Assembly: GCF_019061145.1 (NCBI RefSeq) | Contig: NZ_JAHQZS010000005.1 | Coordinates: 62,001 to 126,000, forward strand | Direction of reading: 5' to 3' | Length of the DNA: 64,000 nucleotides | Source of the DNA: Anianabacter salinae | GTDB lineage: Bacteria; Pseudomonadota; Alphaproteobacteria; Rhodobacterales; Rhodobacteraceae | Part shown: in pieces, positions 44,178-54,532 of the stretch | Numbering within the stretch: the stretch's first letter is position 1 | How the letters are laid out: the number at the start of each line of letters is the position of its first letter | The notes under the pieces: generated by a model | What the model was told of the DNA's origin: nothing | The model's database searches: none | Seen by the model: only the letters and a program-made list of their open reading frames with translations | Made by a program: the position numbers and the translations under genes

Positions 44178-44842
44178 TGCTGTTTGCGGCCGGGTTCGGC
44201 ACGCGGATGCGCCCCCTGACCGACGATCGGCCCAAGCCACTGGTCGAGGTGGCGGGGCGTCCGCTGATCGACCACGCGCTTGGTCTGGCGGCGGGCCAGA
44301 CGGGACGCGTCGTCGCCAACCTGCACTACCGCGCGCCGCAACTCGAAGTGCATCTTGCGCCACTGGGCGTCACGACGATCCTCGAGACGCCCGAGATCCT
44401 CGACACCGGCGGCGGGCTGCGCAACGCCCTGCCGCTGCTGGGCGGGGGTCCGGTGCTGACGCTGAATACCGACGCGATCTGGAGGGGGGGCAATCCGCTT
44501 GCCGCACTGCGTGCCGCGTTCGATCCCGCGCGGATGGATGCGCTGTTGATGCTGGTTCGGCCAGAGGATGCGCTGGGGCATGCAGGACGGGGCGATTTCG
44601 CGATGGATGCCGGCGGGCGGCTGACGCGCGGGCCGGGTCATATCTACTCGGGCGCGCAGATGATCCGCACCGAAGGCTTGCGGGACATCCCCGACCGTGT
44701 GTTCTCCCTGAACAGGCTCTGGGACAGGATGATCGAAGACGGGCGCCTGTTCGGGATCGTGCATCGTGGGCGCTGGTGCGATGTCGGACACCCCGAGAGC
44801 ATCGAGTTGGCCGAATCGCTGCTGGAGCGTCCCGATGTTTAG
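44153..44842 (+). CDS. murU: N-acetylmuramate-1-phosphate uridylyltransferase MurU
   Basis: A 229-residue nucleotidyltransferase. FAAGFGTRMRPLTDDRPKPL is the GxGTR..PxT..PK signature at about 11-30, with a later LNTDAIW metal site and RWCDVGHPESI. It forms UDP-MurNAc from MurNAc-1-phosphate and UTP, the step after AmgK. The start overlaps the end of amgK by 25 bases and the stop overlaps addB by eight, so the block is one transcript. Confidence 0.93.
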   Translation: MRDDRPSLMLFAAGFGTRMRPLTDDRPKPLVEVAGRPLIDHALGLAAGQTGRVVANLHYRAPQLEVHLAPLGVTTILETPEILDTGGGLRNALPLLGGGPVLTLNTDAIWRGGNPLAALRAAFDPARMDALLMLVRPEDALGHAGRGDFAMDAGGRLTRGPGHIYSGAQMIRTEGLRDIPDRVFSLNRLWDRMIEDGRLFGIVHRGRWCDVGHPESIELAESLLERPDV

Positions 44843-47777
44843 CCCGCAGGCGGAACCGCGCGTCTTTGGCCTTGCCCCCGGAACGGATTTTCCGCGCGCG
44901 CTGGTCGAGGGGTTGATTGCGCGGCTGGGCGACGCGCCGCCAGAGGCTCTCGCCCGGGCCGAGGTTTTCGTGAACACCCGCCGGATGCAGCGCCGCATCC
45001 GCGAGGTGTTCGACGCAGGCCCCCCCCGGCTGTTGCCGCGCGTCCGCCTTGTCACCGATCTGGGTCTTGAGGCGGCAATGACAGGTTTGCCGCCCGCCGT
45101 GCCGCCCCTGCGCCGCAGGCTGGAACTAGCGACGCTTGTCGCGGGGCTGCTGGACACCCGCCCTGATCTTGCGCCGCGTGCTGCATTGTTCGATCTGGCC
45201 GACAGCCTTGCGCGGCTTCTGGACGAAATGCACGGCGAGGGCGTGTCTCCCGCAGCGATCCGGGCACTCGACGTGTCGGACCAGTCGGGGCACTGGCAGA
45301 ACAGCCTTGCCTTCGTCGCGCTGGTCGAGCGTTTCATCGGGGAAAGCGCCGCCGAAGAGCCGGACGCCGAGGCGCGCCAGCGGCTCGTGATCGAGCGCAA
45401 GATCGCCGAATGGCAGGCCGCACCGCCCGATCATCCCGTGATCGTCGCGGGATCGACCGGATCGCGCGGCGCGACCGCGCTGCTCATGCAGGCCGTCGCG
45501 GGGCTGCCGCAAGGCGCCGTTGTGTTGCCCGGCTTCGATTTCGACCAGCCGGGCGCGGTGTGGGACAACCTGCACGATGCGCTGACGGGCGAGGATCATC
45601 CGCAATACCGCTTTGCCGCCTTTTGCGCGCGGGCCGGGATTGATCCGCTGGATGTGCGCCGCTGGGCCGAAGTGGATGCGCCGGTGCCGCCCCGCAACAG
45701 GCTTGTGTCGCTGGCCCTGCGCCCCGCGCCCGTCACGGACCAATGGATGACCGAAGGCCCCGCGCTTGCGGGCATCGCCGCCGCCGCCGAACGGATGACG
45801 CTGATCGAGGCGGCGTCCCTGCGCGAAGAGGCGACCGCCATTGCCGTGGCCCTGCGCGATGCGGCAGAGCAAGGCAGACGTGCGGCGCTCATCACGCCCG
45901 ACCGGACGCTGACGCGGCAGGTGACGGCGGCGCTGGGTCGCTGGGGCATCCTGCCCGACGACAGTGCGGGACGGCCGTTGCCGCTGACCCCGCCGGGGCG
46001 GCTGTTGCGCCATGTCGCGGGGCTGATGGGCCAGCGGCTGACGTCCGAGGCGCTGCTGACCGTGCTCAAGCATCCGCTGACAAGCAGCGGGCATCCAGAG
46101 CGCGCCGATCACCTGCGGCTGACCCGCGACCTGGAGCTGCATGTGCGGCGCACGGGTATGCCCTTTCCCGAGCCGGGGCGCCTTGCGAAATGGGCGGCGC
46201 AGGCGCCGGACCGCGCGCCGTGGCTTGCCTGGTGCATCGGGGTTCTCCGCCCGCTTGAGGGTGCAGGCCCCCGTGCGCTGCCGGACCATGTCGCGCAGCA
46301 CATGCAGGTGGCCGAGGCTTTGGCCGCTGGTCCGGGCGCCCCCGGCGCGGGCGCGCTGTGGGAGGCTGCCGCTGGCCGGGCCGCACGGGCCGAGATGGAG
46401 GCATTGCAACGCGAGGCCGGGCACGGGCCTGCGCTTTCGCCCACCGACTATGCGTCTCTGTTCCACGCGATCCTGCAACGGACCGAGGTGCGCGAGCCGG
46501 TTCAGGCCGATCCCCGCATCGCCATCTGGGGCACGCTCGAGGCGCGGGTGCAGGGCGCCGATCTGGTCATTTGTGCAGGCCTGAACGAAGGCGTCTGGCC
46601 GGAAGCCGCCTCGCCCGACCCCTGGCTGAACCGGCGGATGCGGCGGGATGCCGGGCTTCGGCTGCCAGAGCGGCAGATCGGCCTCTCTGCCCATGACTTC
46701 CAGCAGGCGATCTGCGCGCCCGAGGTGATCCTGACCCGCGCGATCCGCGACGCCGAGGCGCAGACCGTGCCGTCGCGCTGGCTCAACCGGCTGGTGAACC
46801 TGATGGGCGGCGTTTCGGACGAAAGCCGCGAGGCGCTGGGCGGGATGCGGGCGCGCGGGGCGCGGCTGGTGGCGCTTGCGCGCGCCTTTGACACTCCCGA
46901 GAAACGCGTGGATCCAAGCCCGCGCCCTGCGCCGCGCCCGCCTGCCCACATGCGCCTGACGGAGCTGACGATCACGCAGGTACAGACGCTGATCCGGCAT
47001 CCCTATGACATCTATGCGCGCCGCATCCTGTCGCTTCAGGCGCTGGACCCGATCCGGCAATCGCCCGATGCGCCGCTGCGCGGGACGATCCAGCACAGCA
47101 TTCTGGAACGCTTCGTCAAGGAGGGGCCGGTCACCGATCTGGAGGAAGGCCGCGCGCGCCTGTTGCGGATCGCGGATGAAGAGCTTGCGGCGCATGCCCC
47201 CTGGCCCGTCGCCCGCGCGGCATGGCGCGCCCGGATCGAGCGCATCGCGGATTGGTTCGTGCAGGGCGAGATCGCGCGGCAGGCCGAGGACGTGCCGCTG
47301 GCGCAGGAAAGCCGCGCCGCGATGGTGATCGACGGTGTCCGGCTTTATGGCAAGATCGACCGCATCGACAGGCGCGCGGACGGCACACTTGCGATCTACG
47401 ACTACAAGACTGGTGCCGTGCCGACGGACAAGCAGATGGCGTTGTTCGACAAGCAGTTGCACCTGTCGGCGCTTCTGGCCGAGGCGGGCGCGGTGGACGG
47501 CGTCGATGCCGCGACGGTCGGGCGCATCGCGCACATCGGCTTTGGCTCTGGCGGCAAGGTGTCGGCGCAGGACCTCGGCGCGGACGATCTGCTGCAGACG
47601 CGCGACGAGTTCCGCCGCCTGATCGCCGCCTATGCCCGCCCCGATCAGGGATTCACCGCCCGCCGCGCGATGGAAAGCCTGCGCTATTCCAGCGATTTCG
47701 ACCACCTTGCACGCTATGGCGAATGGGACGACGCAACGCCCCCGCACCCCGAGGATGTTGGCCATGACCCTGAATGA
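44835..47777 (+). CDS. addB: double-strand break repair protein AddB
   Basis: A 980-residue alphaproteobacterial AddB. The C-terminal part holds the RecB-type nuclease: GKIDRIDRRADGTLAIYDYK gives the catalytic Asp and the DYKTG lysine. The N-terminal part is an inactive helicase-like region (VIVAGSTGSRGATALLM in place of a true Walker A). AddB and AddA form the helicase-nuclease that resects double-strand ends for RecA. The ATG at 44835 overlaps murU by eight bases; the frame opens earlier at 44766 only within murU. Confidence 0.93.
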   Translation: MFSPQAEPRVFGLAPGTDFPRALVEGLIARLGDAPPEALARAEVFVNTRRMQRRIREVFDAGPPRLLPRVRLVTDLGLEAAMTGLPPAVPPLRRRLELATLVAGLLDTRPDLAPRAALFDLADSLARLLDEMHGEGVSPAAIRALDVSDQSGHWQNSLAFVALVERFIGESAAEEPDAEARQRLVIERKIAEWQAAPPDHPVIVAGSTGSRGATALLMQAVAGLPQGAVVLPGFDFDQPGAVWDNLHDALTGEDHPQYRFAAFCARAGIDPLDVRRWAEVDAPVPPRNRLVSLALRPAPVTDQWMTEGPALAGIAAAAERMTLIEAASLREEATAIAVALRDAAEQGRRAALITPDRTLTRQVTAALGRWGILPDDSAGRPLPLTPPGRLLRHVAGLMGQRLTSEALLTVLKHPLTSSGHPERADHLRLTRDLELHVRRTGMPFPEPGRLAKWAAQAPDRAPWLAWCIGVLRPLEGAGPRALPDHVAQHMQVAEALAAGPGAPGAGALWEAAAGRAARAEMEALQREAGHGPALSPTDYASLFHAILQRTEVREPVQADPRIAIWGTLEARVQGADLVICAGLNEGVWPEAASPDPWLNRRMRRDAGLRLPERQIGLSAHDFQQAICAPEVILTRAIRDAEAQTVPSRWLNRLVNLMGGVSDESREALGGMRARGARLVALARAFDTPEKRVDPSPRPAPRPPAHMRLTELTITQVQTLIRHPYDIYARRILSLQALDPIRQSPDAPLRGTIQHSILERFVKEGPVTDLEEGRARLLRIADEELAAHAPWPVARAAWRARIERIADWFVQGEIARQAEDVPLAQESRAAMVIDGVRLYGKIDRIDRRADGTLAIYDYKTGAVPTDKQMALFDKQLHLSALLAEAGAVDGVDAATVGRIAHIGFGSGGKVSAQDLGADDLLQTRDEFRRLIAAYARPDQGFTARRAMESLRYSSDFDHLARYGEWDDATPPHPEDVGHDPE

Positions 47778-50700
47778 CGCCACCCGGCGGCAGGTGCAGG
47801 CCGCCAATCCCGATGCCTCGACCTGGCTGTCGGCCAATGCCGGGTCCGGCAAGACGCGGGTGCTGACAGACCGCGTGGCGCGCCTGCTTCTGTCGGGGGT
47901 CGAGCCGCAGAACGTGCTGTGCCTGACCTACACCAAGGCCGCCGCGAGCGAGATGCAGAACCGCCTGTTCCGTCAGCTAGGTGCATGGGCGCTGATGCCG
48001 GACAATGAGCTTGCCGAAGCGCTGTTTGCGCTGGAACAGGGTCTGAAACCCGGCGCCGATCAGCTTGCCCGCGCGCGGCGCCTGTTTGCCCGCGCCATCG
48101 AGACGCCCGGCGGTTTGCGCATCCAGACGATCCATTCGTTCTGCGCCGGATTGCTGCGCCGCTTCCCGCTCGAGGCCGGGGTGACGCCGAACTTCACCGA
48201 GATGGACGACCGCACCGCCGCGCTTTTGCGGGACGAGGTTCTGGAACAGATCGCAGAAGGTCCGGATCGCGCGGCGCTGGACGGGCTGATCCGGCACCAT
48301 ACCGGCGACGACCTGTCCCGGCTGACCGCGACGGTGGTGGCCAAGCGCGACCGGCTGCTCGGCGATGTCGATGCGGACGAGGTCAAGGCATGGTTCGGGC
48401 TGCGCCCCGACCGGACGATGGACCGCGCGCTGAACCGCGTGTTCCTGGGCGCAGAGGCGGACCTGATCGCGAGGCTTCTGCCGCATCTGCGCGCGAGTGG
48501 CCCCAACGACCAGAAGGCCGCCGTCAAGCTGGAGGCGGTGCCATTCCACAACCCCGAGGCGGCGTTTCATCGTCTTGCCGATGTGCTGCTGACCGGCGCG
48601 GGCACAAAGGCGCCCTTTTCGGCCAAGATCGGCAGTTTCCCGACCAAGGCCTGCAGCGAAGGCCTGGGCGACATCGCGGACCCGCTTGAATCGCTGATGC
48701 TGCGGGTTGAGGCAGAGCGGGCGACGATCCTCGCGCTGCACAACGCCGACCGCACCGCTGCGCTCTACCGGTTCGCCGCCGTGTTCCTGCCCGCCTACGC
48801 CGCGCGAAAGCAGGCCCGCGGTTGGCTTGATTTCGACGATCTGATCCTGAAGACCCGCGATCTTCTGGACAATCCGCAGGTGGCGGCCTGGGTGCTGTAT
48901 CGGCTCGATGGTGGCATCGATCATATCCTCGTCGACGAAGCGCAGGATACCAGCCCCGAACAATGGCAGGTGATCGAGCGTCTCGCGCAGGAGTTCACCG
49001 CCGGGCAGGGCGCGCGCGACACCCGGCGCACGATCTTTGTCGTCGGCGATCCAAAGCAGTCGATCTATTCGTTCCAGGGCGCCGATCCGCGCAAGTTCAG
49101 CCGGATGAGAGACGCTTTCGCGACCCGGCTTCAGTCCGTCGGAGAGGGCCTGCAATCGCTGACGCTGGAATATTCCTTCCGCTCGTCCGAGGCAGTCCTG
49201 CGCTCGGTCGACCGGACGCTGACCGGGCGCGACGAGATTTTCGAGGACAATCACCGGGCGTTTCACGACGCGCTGCCGGGCCGGGTCGAGCTGTGGCCGG
49301 TGGTGCCAAAGTCCGAACCGGGCGAGGACATCGCCTGGTACGACCCTGTCGACCGGGTGTCCCAGACCGATCCCAACGTGGTGCTGGCAGAGCGGATCGC
49401 CGCCCGCATCGCCCGGATGCTGGACGATGGCGAGACGATCCCGGCAGGGTCCGGCACTCGGCGCCCTGTCAGGGCGGGCGACGTCATGATCCTGGTGCAG
49501 CGGCGGTCCGCGCTGTTCTCCGAGATCATCCGCGCCTGCAAGGCCAAGAACCTGCCGATCGCCGGGGCAGACCGGCTCAAGCTGGGCGCCGAACTGGCGG
49601 TGCGCGACATCGCGGCGGTGCTGGCCTTTCTGTCCACGCCTGAGGACGATCTGTCGCTGGCCACGATCCTGCGCTCGCCCCTGTTTGGCTGGTCCGAGGA
49701 TCAGCTGTTCCGCCTCGCCACGACACGCGGCGATCTCTACCTGTGGCGGCATCTCTACGATGCTGCGGACAGGTTCCCCGAAACCGTGTCGATCCTGACG
49801 GATCTGCGGGCGCAGGCGGATTACCTGCGGCCCTATGACCTGATCGAGCGGCTGCTGACGCGGCATGACGGGCGGCGGCGTCTGCTTGCGCGGCTTGGCC
49901 CCGAGGCAGAGGACGGCATCGACGCGCTTCTGTCACAGGCGCTGGCCTACGAGCGGATGGAAGTGCCCAGCCTGACCGGGTTCCTCAGCTGGTTCGAGAC
50001 CGAGGATGTCGAGGTCAAGCGACAGCTCGACAGTGCGGGCGACCGCATCCGGGTGATGACGGTGCACGGCGCCAAGGGGCTGGAATCGCCCATCGTGATC
50101 CTGCCCGACACGATGAGCGCCCGGAATGACATCAAGGACGAGCTAGTCACGCTGGAGAATGGGCGGCCCGCGTGGAAGCCGGTGGCCGACTTCGTCACGC
50201 CCGAGATCGCCGAAGCGATGGACCGCATCCGGGCGTCCCAGGCCGAGGAACGGTTGCGCCTGCTGTATGTCGCGATGACGCGTGCCGAGAAGTGGCTGAT
50301 CGTTTGCGGCGCGGGCGATCTGCCGAAATCCGGCGAGTGCTGGTATCAGCAGGTGCAGGCCGGACTGGACGCCGTGGGTGCGGTGCCGGTGGTGACACCG
50401 GACGGCATCGGCCAGAGCTATGCGACTGGCGACTGGACCGGGCTGCCGCTGACCAAGGCGCCGGTTTCCGCCGAAACAGAGACTGTTTTGATGCCGGTGT
50501 GGGCAACGCAACGTCTGGCACCTGCTGTGGACACGCACACCCTGTCACCATCCGATCTGGGCGGAGCCAAGGCGCTGCCCGGCGACAGCGAGGGCGCCGA
50601 TCTCGAGGCGGCCCTGCTGCGCGGGTCGCGCATTCACCTGTTGCTGGAACATTTGCCCCTTGTCCCGCAAGACGCGCGGCGTGGCACCGCGCTGGCGCTT

Positions 50701-51126
50701 CTGACGGCGGCAGACCCGCCCATGACCGAGGCCGAGGCGCTCGATCTGCTGTCCCATGCCGAGCGGGTGATCGCGGCACCGGGGCTGGAGGCCGTCTTTG
50801 CCCCCGGCGCGCTGGCAGAGGTCGGGATCACCGCCAACCTTGCCTCGCTGGGCGGTCAGCGCATTCACGGCGCGATCGACCGGCTGATCGTGACGGGGGA
50901 CAGCGTTCTGGCCGTCGATTTCAAGACCAACGCCATCGTGCCGGACAGGCCCGAGGATGTGCCCCTGGGCCTGCTGCGTCAGATGGGCGCATACGCCGAG
51001 GCGCTGGAGCAGCTTTATCCCGCCCACCGCGTTGAAACTGCGATCCTGTGGACGCAAACGGCATCTCTCATGACCCTGCCGCGAGAAACGGTTGTGTCTG
51101 CGCTGGCGCACGCCACCCTATCTTGA
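47764..51126 (+). CDS. addA: double-strand break repair helicase AddA
   Basis: A 1120-residue UvrD/RecB-type helicase-nuclease. SANAGSGKTRVLTDRVARL is Walker A (about 22-35), LVDEAQDTSPEQW is motif II, VVGDPKQSIYSFQGA motif III and VMTVHGAKGLESP motif V. The C-terminal nuclease shows HGAIDRLIVTG and LAVDFKTN. It is the motor and one nuclease of the AddAB complex. GAGG lies nine bases before the ATG at 47764, which overlaps addB by 14 bases; an earlier frame to 47632 runs inside addB. Confidence 0.95.
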   Translation: MTLNDATRRQVQAANPDASTWLSANAGSGKTRVLTDRVARLLLSGVEPQNVLCLTYTKAAASEMQNRLFRQLGAWALMPDNELAEALFALEQGLKPGADQLARARRLFARAIETPGGLRIQTIHSFCAGLLRRFPLEAGVTPNFTEMDDRTAALLRDEVLEQIAEGPDRAALDGLIRHHTGDDLSRLTATVVAKRDRLLGDVDADEVKAWFGLRPDRTMDRALNRVFLGAEADLIARLLPHLRASGPNDQKAAVKLEAVPFHNPEAAFHRLADVLLTGAGTKAPFSAKIGSFPTKACSEGLGDIADPLESLMLRVEAERATILALHNADRTAALYRFAAVFLPAYAARKQARGWLDFDDLILKTRDLLDNPQVAAWVLYRLDGGIDHILVDEAQDTSPEQWQVIERLAQEFTAGQGARDTRRTIFVVGDPKQSIYSFQGADPRKFSRMRDAFATRLQSVGEGLQSLTLEYSFRSSEAVLRSVDRTLTGRDEIFEDNHRAFHDALPGRVELWPVVPKSEPGEDIAWYDPVDRVSQTDPNVVLAERIAARIARMLDDGETIPAGSGTRRPVRAGDVMILVQRRSALFSEIIRACKAKNLPIAGADRLKLGAELAVRDIAAVLAFLSTPEDDLSLATILRSPLFGWSEDQLFRLATTRGDLYLWRHLYDAADRFPETVSILTDLRAQADYLRPYDLIERLLTRHDGRRRLLARLGPEAEDGIDALLSQALAYERMEVPSLTGFLSWFETEDVEVKRQLDSAGDRIRVMTVHGAKGLESPIVILPDTMSARNDIKDELVTLENGRPAWKPVADFVTPEIAEAMDRIRASQAEERLRLLYVAMTRAEKWLIVCGAGDLPKSGECWYQQVQAGLDAVGAVPVVTPDGIGQSYATGDWTGLPLTKAPVSAETETVLMPVWATQRLAPAVDTHTLSPSDLGGAKALPGDSEGADLEAALLRGSRIHLLLEHLPLVPQDARRGTALALLTAADPPMTEAEALDLLSHAERVIAAPGLEAVFAPGALAEVGITANLASLGGQRIHGAIDRLIVTGDSVLAVDFKTNAIVPDRPEDVPLGLLRQMGAYAEALEQLYPAHRVETAILWTQTASLMTLPRETVVSALAHATLS

Positions 51127-51186
51127 CGCTGGTCGGACGCGTCCATACCTTCCCGGCTTGAGCATTTCGTTTACAGGAGGCCAGAC

Positions 51187-51507
51187 ATGGCTACCGTTGC
51201 AGTCACCGACGACACCTTCGACGCCGAGGTCCGCCAGTCGGACATTCCCGTCGTCGTGGATTTCTGGGCCGAGTGGTGCGGCCCCTGCAAGCAGATCGGC
51301 CCGGCTCTGGAAGAGCTTTCGGTCCAGTACGACGGCAAGATCAAGATCGTGAAGGTCAACGTCGACGAGAACCCGAACTCGCCCGCTCAGATGGGTGTGC
51401 GCGGCATTCCGGCGCTGTTCATGTTCAAGGACGGCGAAGTCGTGTCGAACAAGATCGGCGCGGCGCCCAAGGCGGCGCTGGAAGGCTGGATCAAGGAAGC
51501 GATCTGA
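51187..51507 (+). CDS. trxA: thioredoxin
   Basis: A 106-residue thioredoxin. The redox site is [10 protein letters not shown] (WCGPC near 31-35), with the cis-proline loop in [10 protein letters not shown]. It reduces protein disulfides in the cytosol. AGGAGG lies six bases upstream of the ATG. It follows addA by 60 bases, as in other alphaproteobacteria, and ends with its own terminator. Confidence 0.97.
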   Translation: MATVAVTDDTFDAEVRQSDIPVVVDFWAEWCGPCKQIGPALEELSVQYDGKIKIVKVNVDENPNSPAQMGVRGIPALFMFKDGEVVSNKIGAAPKAALEGWIKEAI

Positions 51508-51534
51508 TCGCTTTCGGATCGCAGGTTTGAGCAG

Positions 51535-51562
51535 GGGCGGCGCCGCAGGGTGCCGCCCTTTT
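51535..51562 (+). terminator. rho-independent terminator of trxA
   Basis: The arms 51535-51544 and 51549-51558 form a 10-bp GC-rich stem with one G-T pair and a four-base loop, followed by TTTT at 51559-51562. It lies 27 bases past the trxA stop and touches the end of the convergent gene. Confidence 0.88.
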
Positions 51563-52476
51563 CACATCTGCCAGCCCCAATGACGGACGGACGACAGGAT
51601 ACGCTCTTCGGCATTCTCTTTGCCTGCGTTGATCGACTGGCCTTGCAGGAACCAGTGCAGGTAGCGGTCGAAGGGCGGCGCGCTGTCCAGCGCCCCGGCA
51701 AACGCGTCCTCGACCCCCAAGTGGCCGACGTTGAAAGCGATGTGGTGAAAGTCGATCTGCGCGAACAGGACGGCGGGCTTGCCGAAAAAGAACCCCGACA
51801 AGGCAACCGACGAGTTTTGCGTCACAACCAGATCGCAGGCTTGAAGCAGCGCTTCGGATGGCTGATCCGTTACGCGGAACCGCGGCGCGGCGCGGGATAG
51901 ATCGTCCAGCGCACGGCGTTCTGCGTCGGTGTAGGTTTCCCCCGGATGCAGGGTCGCCACAACCTCGTGGCCGGGCAGAGCGGCCAGCGTCGCCCGCAGC
52001 ATGTCCAGCGGCGACATGGTCTGAAAGCTGCGATGCTCGGTCAGCTTGCCTTGCAGAGGGACGAAGACGACCTTTTCCCGCGCCGAGTTGACGGAAAGCT
52101 CGCCAAACAGCCGTTTCCGCCAGAACCCGGCAAACCGTTCAGCCTCGTCCGGATCAACGGCGCCCGGATCGAAGGCTTCGCGGGCAACCCGGAAGGCCCA
52201 GCGATCCGCCGACGCCTCGATCCGCCAGAACGGGTAGAAATAGGCGCGCCGCGTGTTCAGGGCGCGGTCGTGCCCCGGCGCGTTCATGTGAAACAGCGCA
52301 TATCCGGGATCAAGACGACTTGCGGCGCGGGCGACGGCCGAGTTCGCCACTAGACGCAGATCGAACCCCACCGATCTGAACGCTTTGTCCAGCCTGTTGA
52401 TGTAATTGTGCTTTCCGGCGCGGGCCGAGGCCAGCATCGGCGCATCCAGGTACATCGTGACGGTGCGTTCAGCCAT
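51562..52476 (-). CDS. capsular polysaccharide synthesis-like protein
   Basis: A 304-residue protein of the KpsS/KpsC-like capsule synthesis group. Traits are [36 protein letters not shown] and [22 protein letters not shown], where the last matches the Ser-rich donor loop of that family. It probably is a cytosolic glycosyltransferase, but the substrate is unknown. It lies alone, on the opposite strand, between trxA and hslV, 18 kb from the main polysaccharide locus. No secretion genes flank it. Confidence 0.68.
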   Translation of the reverse strand: MAERTVTMYLDAPMLASARAGKHNYINRLDKAFRSVGFDLRLVANSAVARAASRLDPGYALFHMNAPGHDRALNTRRAYFYPFWRIEASADRWAFRVAREAFDPGAVDPDEAERFAGFWRKRLFGELSVNSAREKVVFVPLQGKLTEHRSFQTMSPLDMLRATLAALPGHEVVATLHPGETYTDAERRALDDLSRAAPRFRVTDQPSEALLQACDLVVTQNSSVALSGFFFGKPAVLFAQIDFHHIAFNVGHLGVEDAFAGALDSAPPFDRYLHWFLQGQSINAGKENAEERILSSVRHWGWQM

Positions 52477-52518
52477 GGACCGACGCTATGCGCTTGGCCG
52501 CCGCTCCGGCAAGCGCGC

Positions 52519-52547
52519 CTTGTGCCTTGCCGCCCCCGCCGCCATAT
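52519..52547 (+). promoter_or_regulatory. possible heat-shock (sigma-32 type) promoter of hslVU
   Basis: CTTGTG at 52519-52524 and CGCCATAT at 52540-52547 are spaced by 15 bases. This is close to the RpoH consensus CTTGAA with a CCCCATNT -10 box. It lies about 28 bases before the hslV start, and hslVU is a heat-shock operon in many bacteria. The match is suggestive, not proven. Confidence 0.4.
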
Positions 52548-52574
52548 GTCCCCCGAAGACAACTGGAGGCGAAG

Positions 52575-53132
52575 ATGGCAGACGACAGCTTTCCGGGCTG
52601 GCACGGCACCACGATCATCGGCGTCCGCAAGGGCGGCAAGGTGGTCGTCGCGGGCGACGGGCAGGTGAGCCTTGGCCAGACCGTCATCAAGGGCACTGCG
52701 CGCAAGGTCCGGCGGCTGTCACCGGGCGGGTACGACGTGGTCGCCGGGTTCGCCGGATCGACCGCCGATGCCTTTGCCCTGCTGGAGCGACTGGAGGCCA
52801 AGCTGGAGGCGACGCCGGGCCAGCTGCAGCGCGCCTGCGTCGAGTTGGCAAAGGACTGGCGCACCGACAAGTACCTGCAAAAGCTCGAAGCGATGCTGAT
52901 CGTCACCGATGGCAGCGATCTGTATGTCATCACCGGCGCGGGCGACGTGCTGGAACCCGAGCATGACGTCACCGCCATCGGATCGGGCGGGAATTACGCG
53001 CTCGCCGCCGCCCGCGCGATGATGGACAGCGACCGCGACGCCGAGGCGATCGCCCGCCGCGCCATGGAGATCGCTGCGGACATCTGCGTCTATACAAACG
53101 GAAATCTGACCGTCGAGACGATTGGCGGCTAG
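52575..53132 (+). CDS. hslV: HslV (ClpQ) proteasome-like protease subunit
   Basis: A 185-residue peptidase. The mature enzyme should begin at the Thr in HGTTIIGV (residues 10-13) after removal of a short propeptide; that Thr is the nucleophile. [15 protein letters not shown] and [17 protein letters not shown] are family motifs. HslV forms a double hexamer gated by HslU. GGAGG lies upstream of the ATG, and hslU follows after nine bases. Confidence 0.96.
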   Translation: MADDSFPGWHGTTIIGVRKGGKVVVAGDGQVSLGQTVIKGTARKVRRLSPGGYDVVAGFAGSTADAFALLERLEAKLEATPGQLQRACVELAKDWRTDKYLQKLEAMLIVTDGSDLYVITGAGDVLEPEHDVTAIGSGGNYALAAARAMMDSDRDAEAIARRAMEIAADICVYTNGNLTVETIGG

Positions 53133-53141
53133 GAGACCCAC

Positions 53142-54452
53142 ATGACCGACCTGACCCCCCGCGAGATCGTCAGCGAGCTTGATCGCTTCATCATCGGGCA
53201 GAACGATGCCAAGCGCGCCGTGGCCGTCGCCTTGCGCAATCGCTGGCGCCGCAAGCAGCTGGGCGACGACCTGCGCGACGAGGTGTATCCCAAGAACATC
53301 CTAATGATCGGCCCCACCGGCGTCGGCAAGACAGAGATCAGCCGCCGTTTGGCCAAGCTGGCGCGCGCGCCCTTCATCAAGGTCGAGGCGACGAAGTTCA
53401 CCGAGGTCGGCTATGTCGGCCGCGACGTGGAACAGATCATCCGTGATCTCGTGGATGTCGCCATCTCCGAGACGCGCGAACATATGCGCGAAGATGTCAA
53501 GGCGCGCGCGCACCAGGCCGCCGAGGACCGCGTGATCGAGGCCATCGCCGGGACCGACGCGCGCGACGGCACGCGCGAGAGGTTCCGCGCCAAGCTGAAG
53601 GCGGGCGAGTTGGACGATACGGTGATCGAACTGGACGTCGCCGACACGTCGAACCCGATGCAGGCCTTCGAGATACCGGGACAGCCCGGCATGCCGATGG
53701 GCGGGGGCATGAACCTTGGCGATCTGTTCGGCAAGGCGTTCGGCGGTCGCAAGGTGCGCAAGAAGCTGTCGGTGGCCGAAAGCTATGAACTTTTGATCGG
53801 GGAAGAGGCCGACAAGCTCTTGGACGACGAGACGGTGAACCGCACCGCGCTGGAGTCCGTGCAGCAGAACGGCATCGTGTTTCTCGACGAGATCGACAAG
53901 GTCTGCGCCCGGTCCGATGCGCGCGGCGCCGATGTCAGCCGCGAAGGCGTGCAGCGCGATCTTCTGCCCCTGATCGAAGGCACGACCGTCAGCACGAAAC
54001 ACGGCCCCGTCCGCACCGACCATATCCTGTTCATCGCTTCTGGCGCGTTCCACATCGCCAAGCCGTCCGACCTGTTGCCGGAACTGCAGGGCCGCCTGCC
54101 GATCCGCGTCGAGTTGCGGGCGCTGACCGAGGGCGATTTCGTGCGCATCCTGACTGAGACGGACAACGCCTTGACGCGGCAGTATACGGCCCTGATGCAG
54201 ACCGAGAACGTGGCTGTCAGCTTTACCGACGACGGCATCGCGGCCCTGGCCAAGATCGCCGCCGACGTGAACCAGTCGGTCGAGAACATTGGCGCGCGCA
54301 GGCTTTACACCGTGATGGAGCGTGTGTTCGAGGAACTGAGCTTTACCGCGCCGGATCGTTCGGGCGATGCGGTCACGGTTGACGGCGGCTTTGTCGAGGA
54401 CAATCTGGGTGCCCTGACACGGTCTGCCGACCTAAGCCGCTACGTCCTTTGA
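53142..54452 (+). CDS. hslU: HslU (ClpY) ATPase subunit of HslVU protease
   Basis: A 436-residue AAA+ unfoldase. [17 protein letters not shown] is Walker A near 58-66, VFLDEIDKV is Walker B, and [14 protein letters not shown] contains the arginine-finger region. The insert (I) domain lies between them. The C-terminus ends in DLSRYVL, the tail that inserts into HslV. It unfolds substrates for HslV. Length and motifs are complete. Confidence 0.97.
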   Translation: MTDLTPREIVSELDRFIIGQNDAKRAVAVALRNRWRRKQLGDDLRDEVYPKNILMIGPTGVGKTEISRRLAKLARAPFIKVEATKFTEVGYVGRDVEQIIRDLVDVAISETREHMREDVKARAHQAAEDRVIEAIAGTDARDGTRERFRAKLKAGELDDTVIELDVADTSNPMQAFEIPGQPGMPMGGGMNLGDLFGKAFGGRKVRKKLSVAESYELLIGEEADKLLDDETVNRTALESVQQNGIVFLDEIDKVCARSDARGADVSREGVQRDLLPLIEGTTVSTKHGPVRTDHILFIASGAFHIAKPSDLLPELQGRLPIRVELRALTEGDFVRILTETDNALTRQYTALMQTENVAVSFTDDGIAALAKIAADVNQSVENIGARRLYTVMERVFEELSFTAPDRSGDAVTVDGGFVEDNLGALTRSADLSRYVL

Positions 54453-54532
54453 CGTCACGAAATCGTCGCTGGATCGAAGGGAACACGCGGGCTACCTGTC
54501 CGGCTGGCAAACGCTGATTGGATCCCCCGGCC

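Noticed and set aside
45005-45035. Run of C residues in addB as a possible frameshift
   Set aside because: The protein reads through in the same frame with normal AddB content on both sides, so no frame change is needed.
45126-47852. 908-codon open frame on the minus strand opposite addB
   Set aside because: It mirrors the codon bias of addB. The addB protein has a proper nuclease domain at its end; the antisense product has no recognisable feature.
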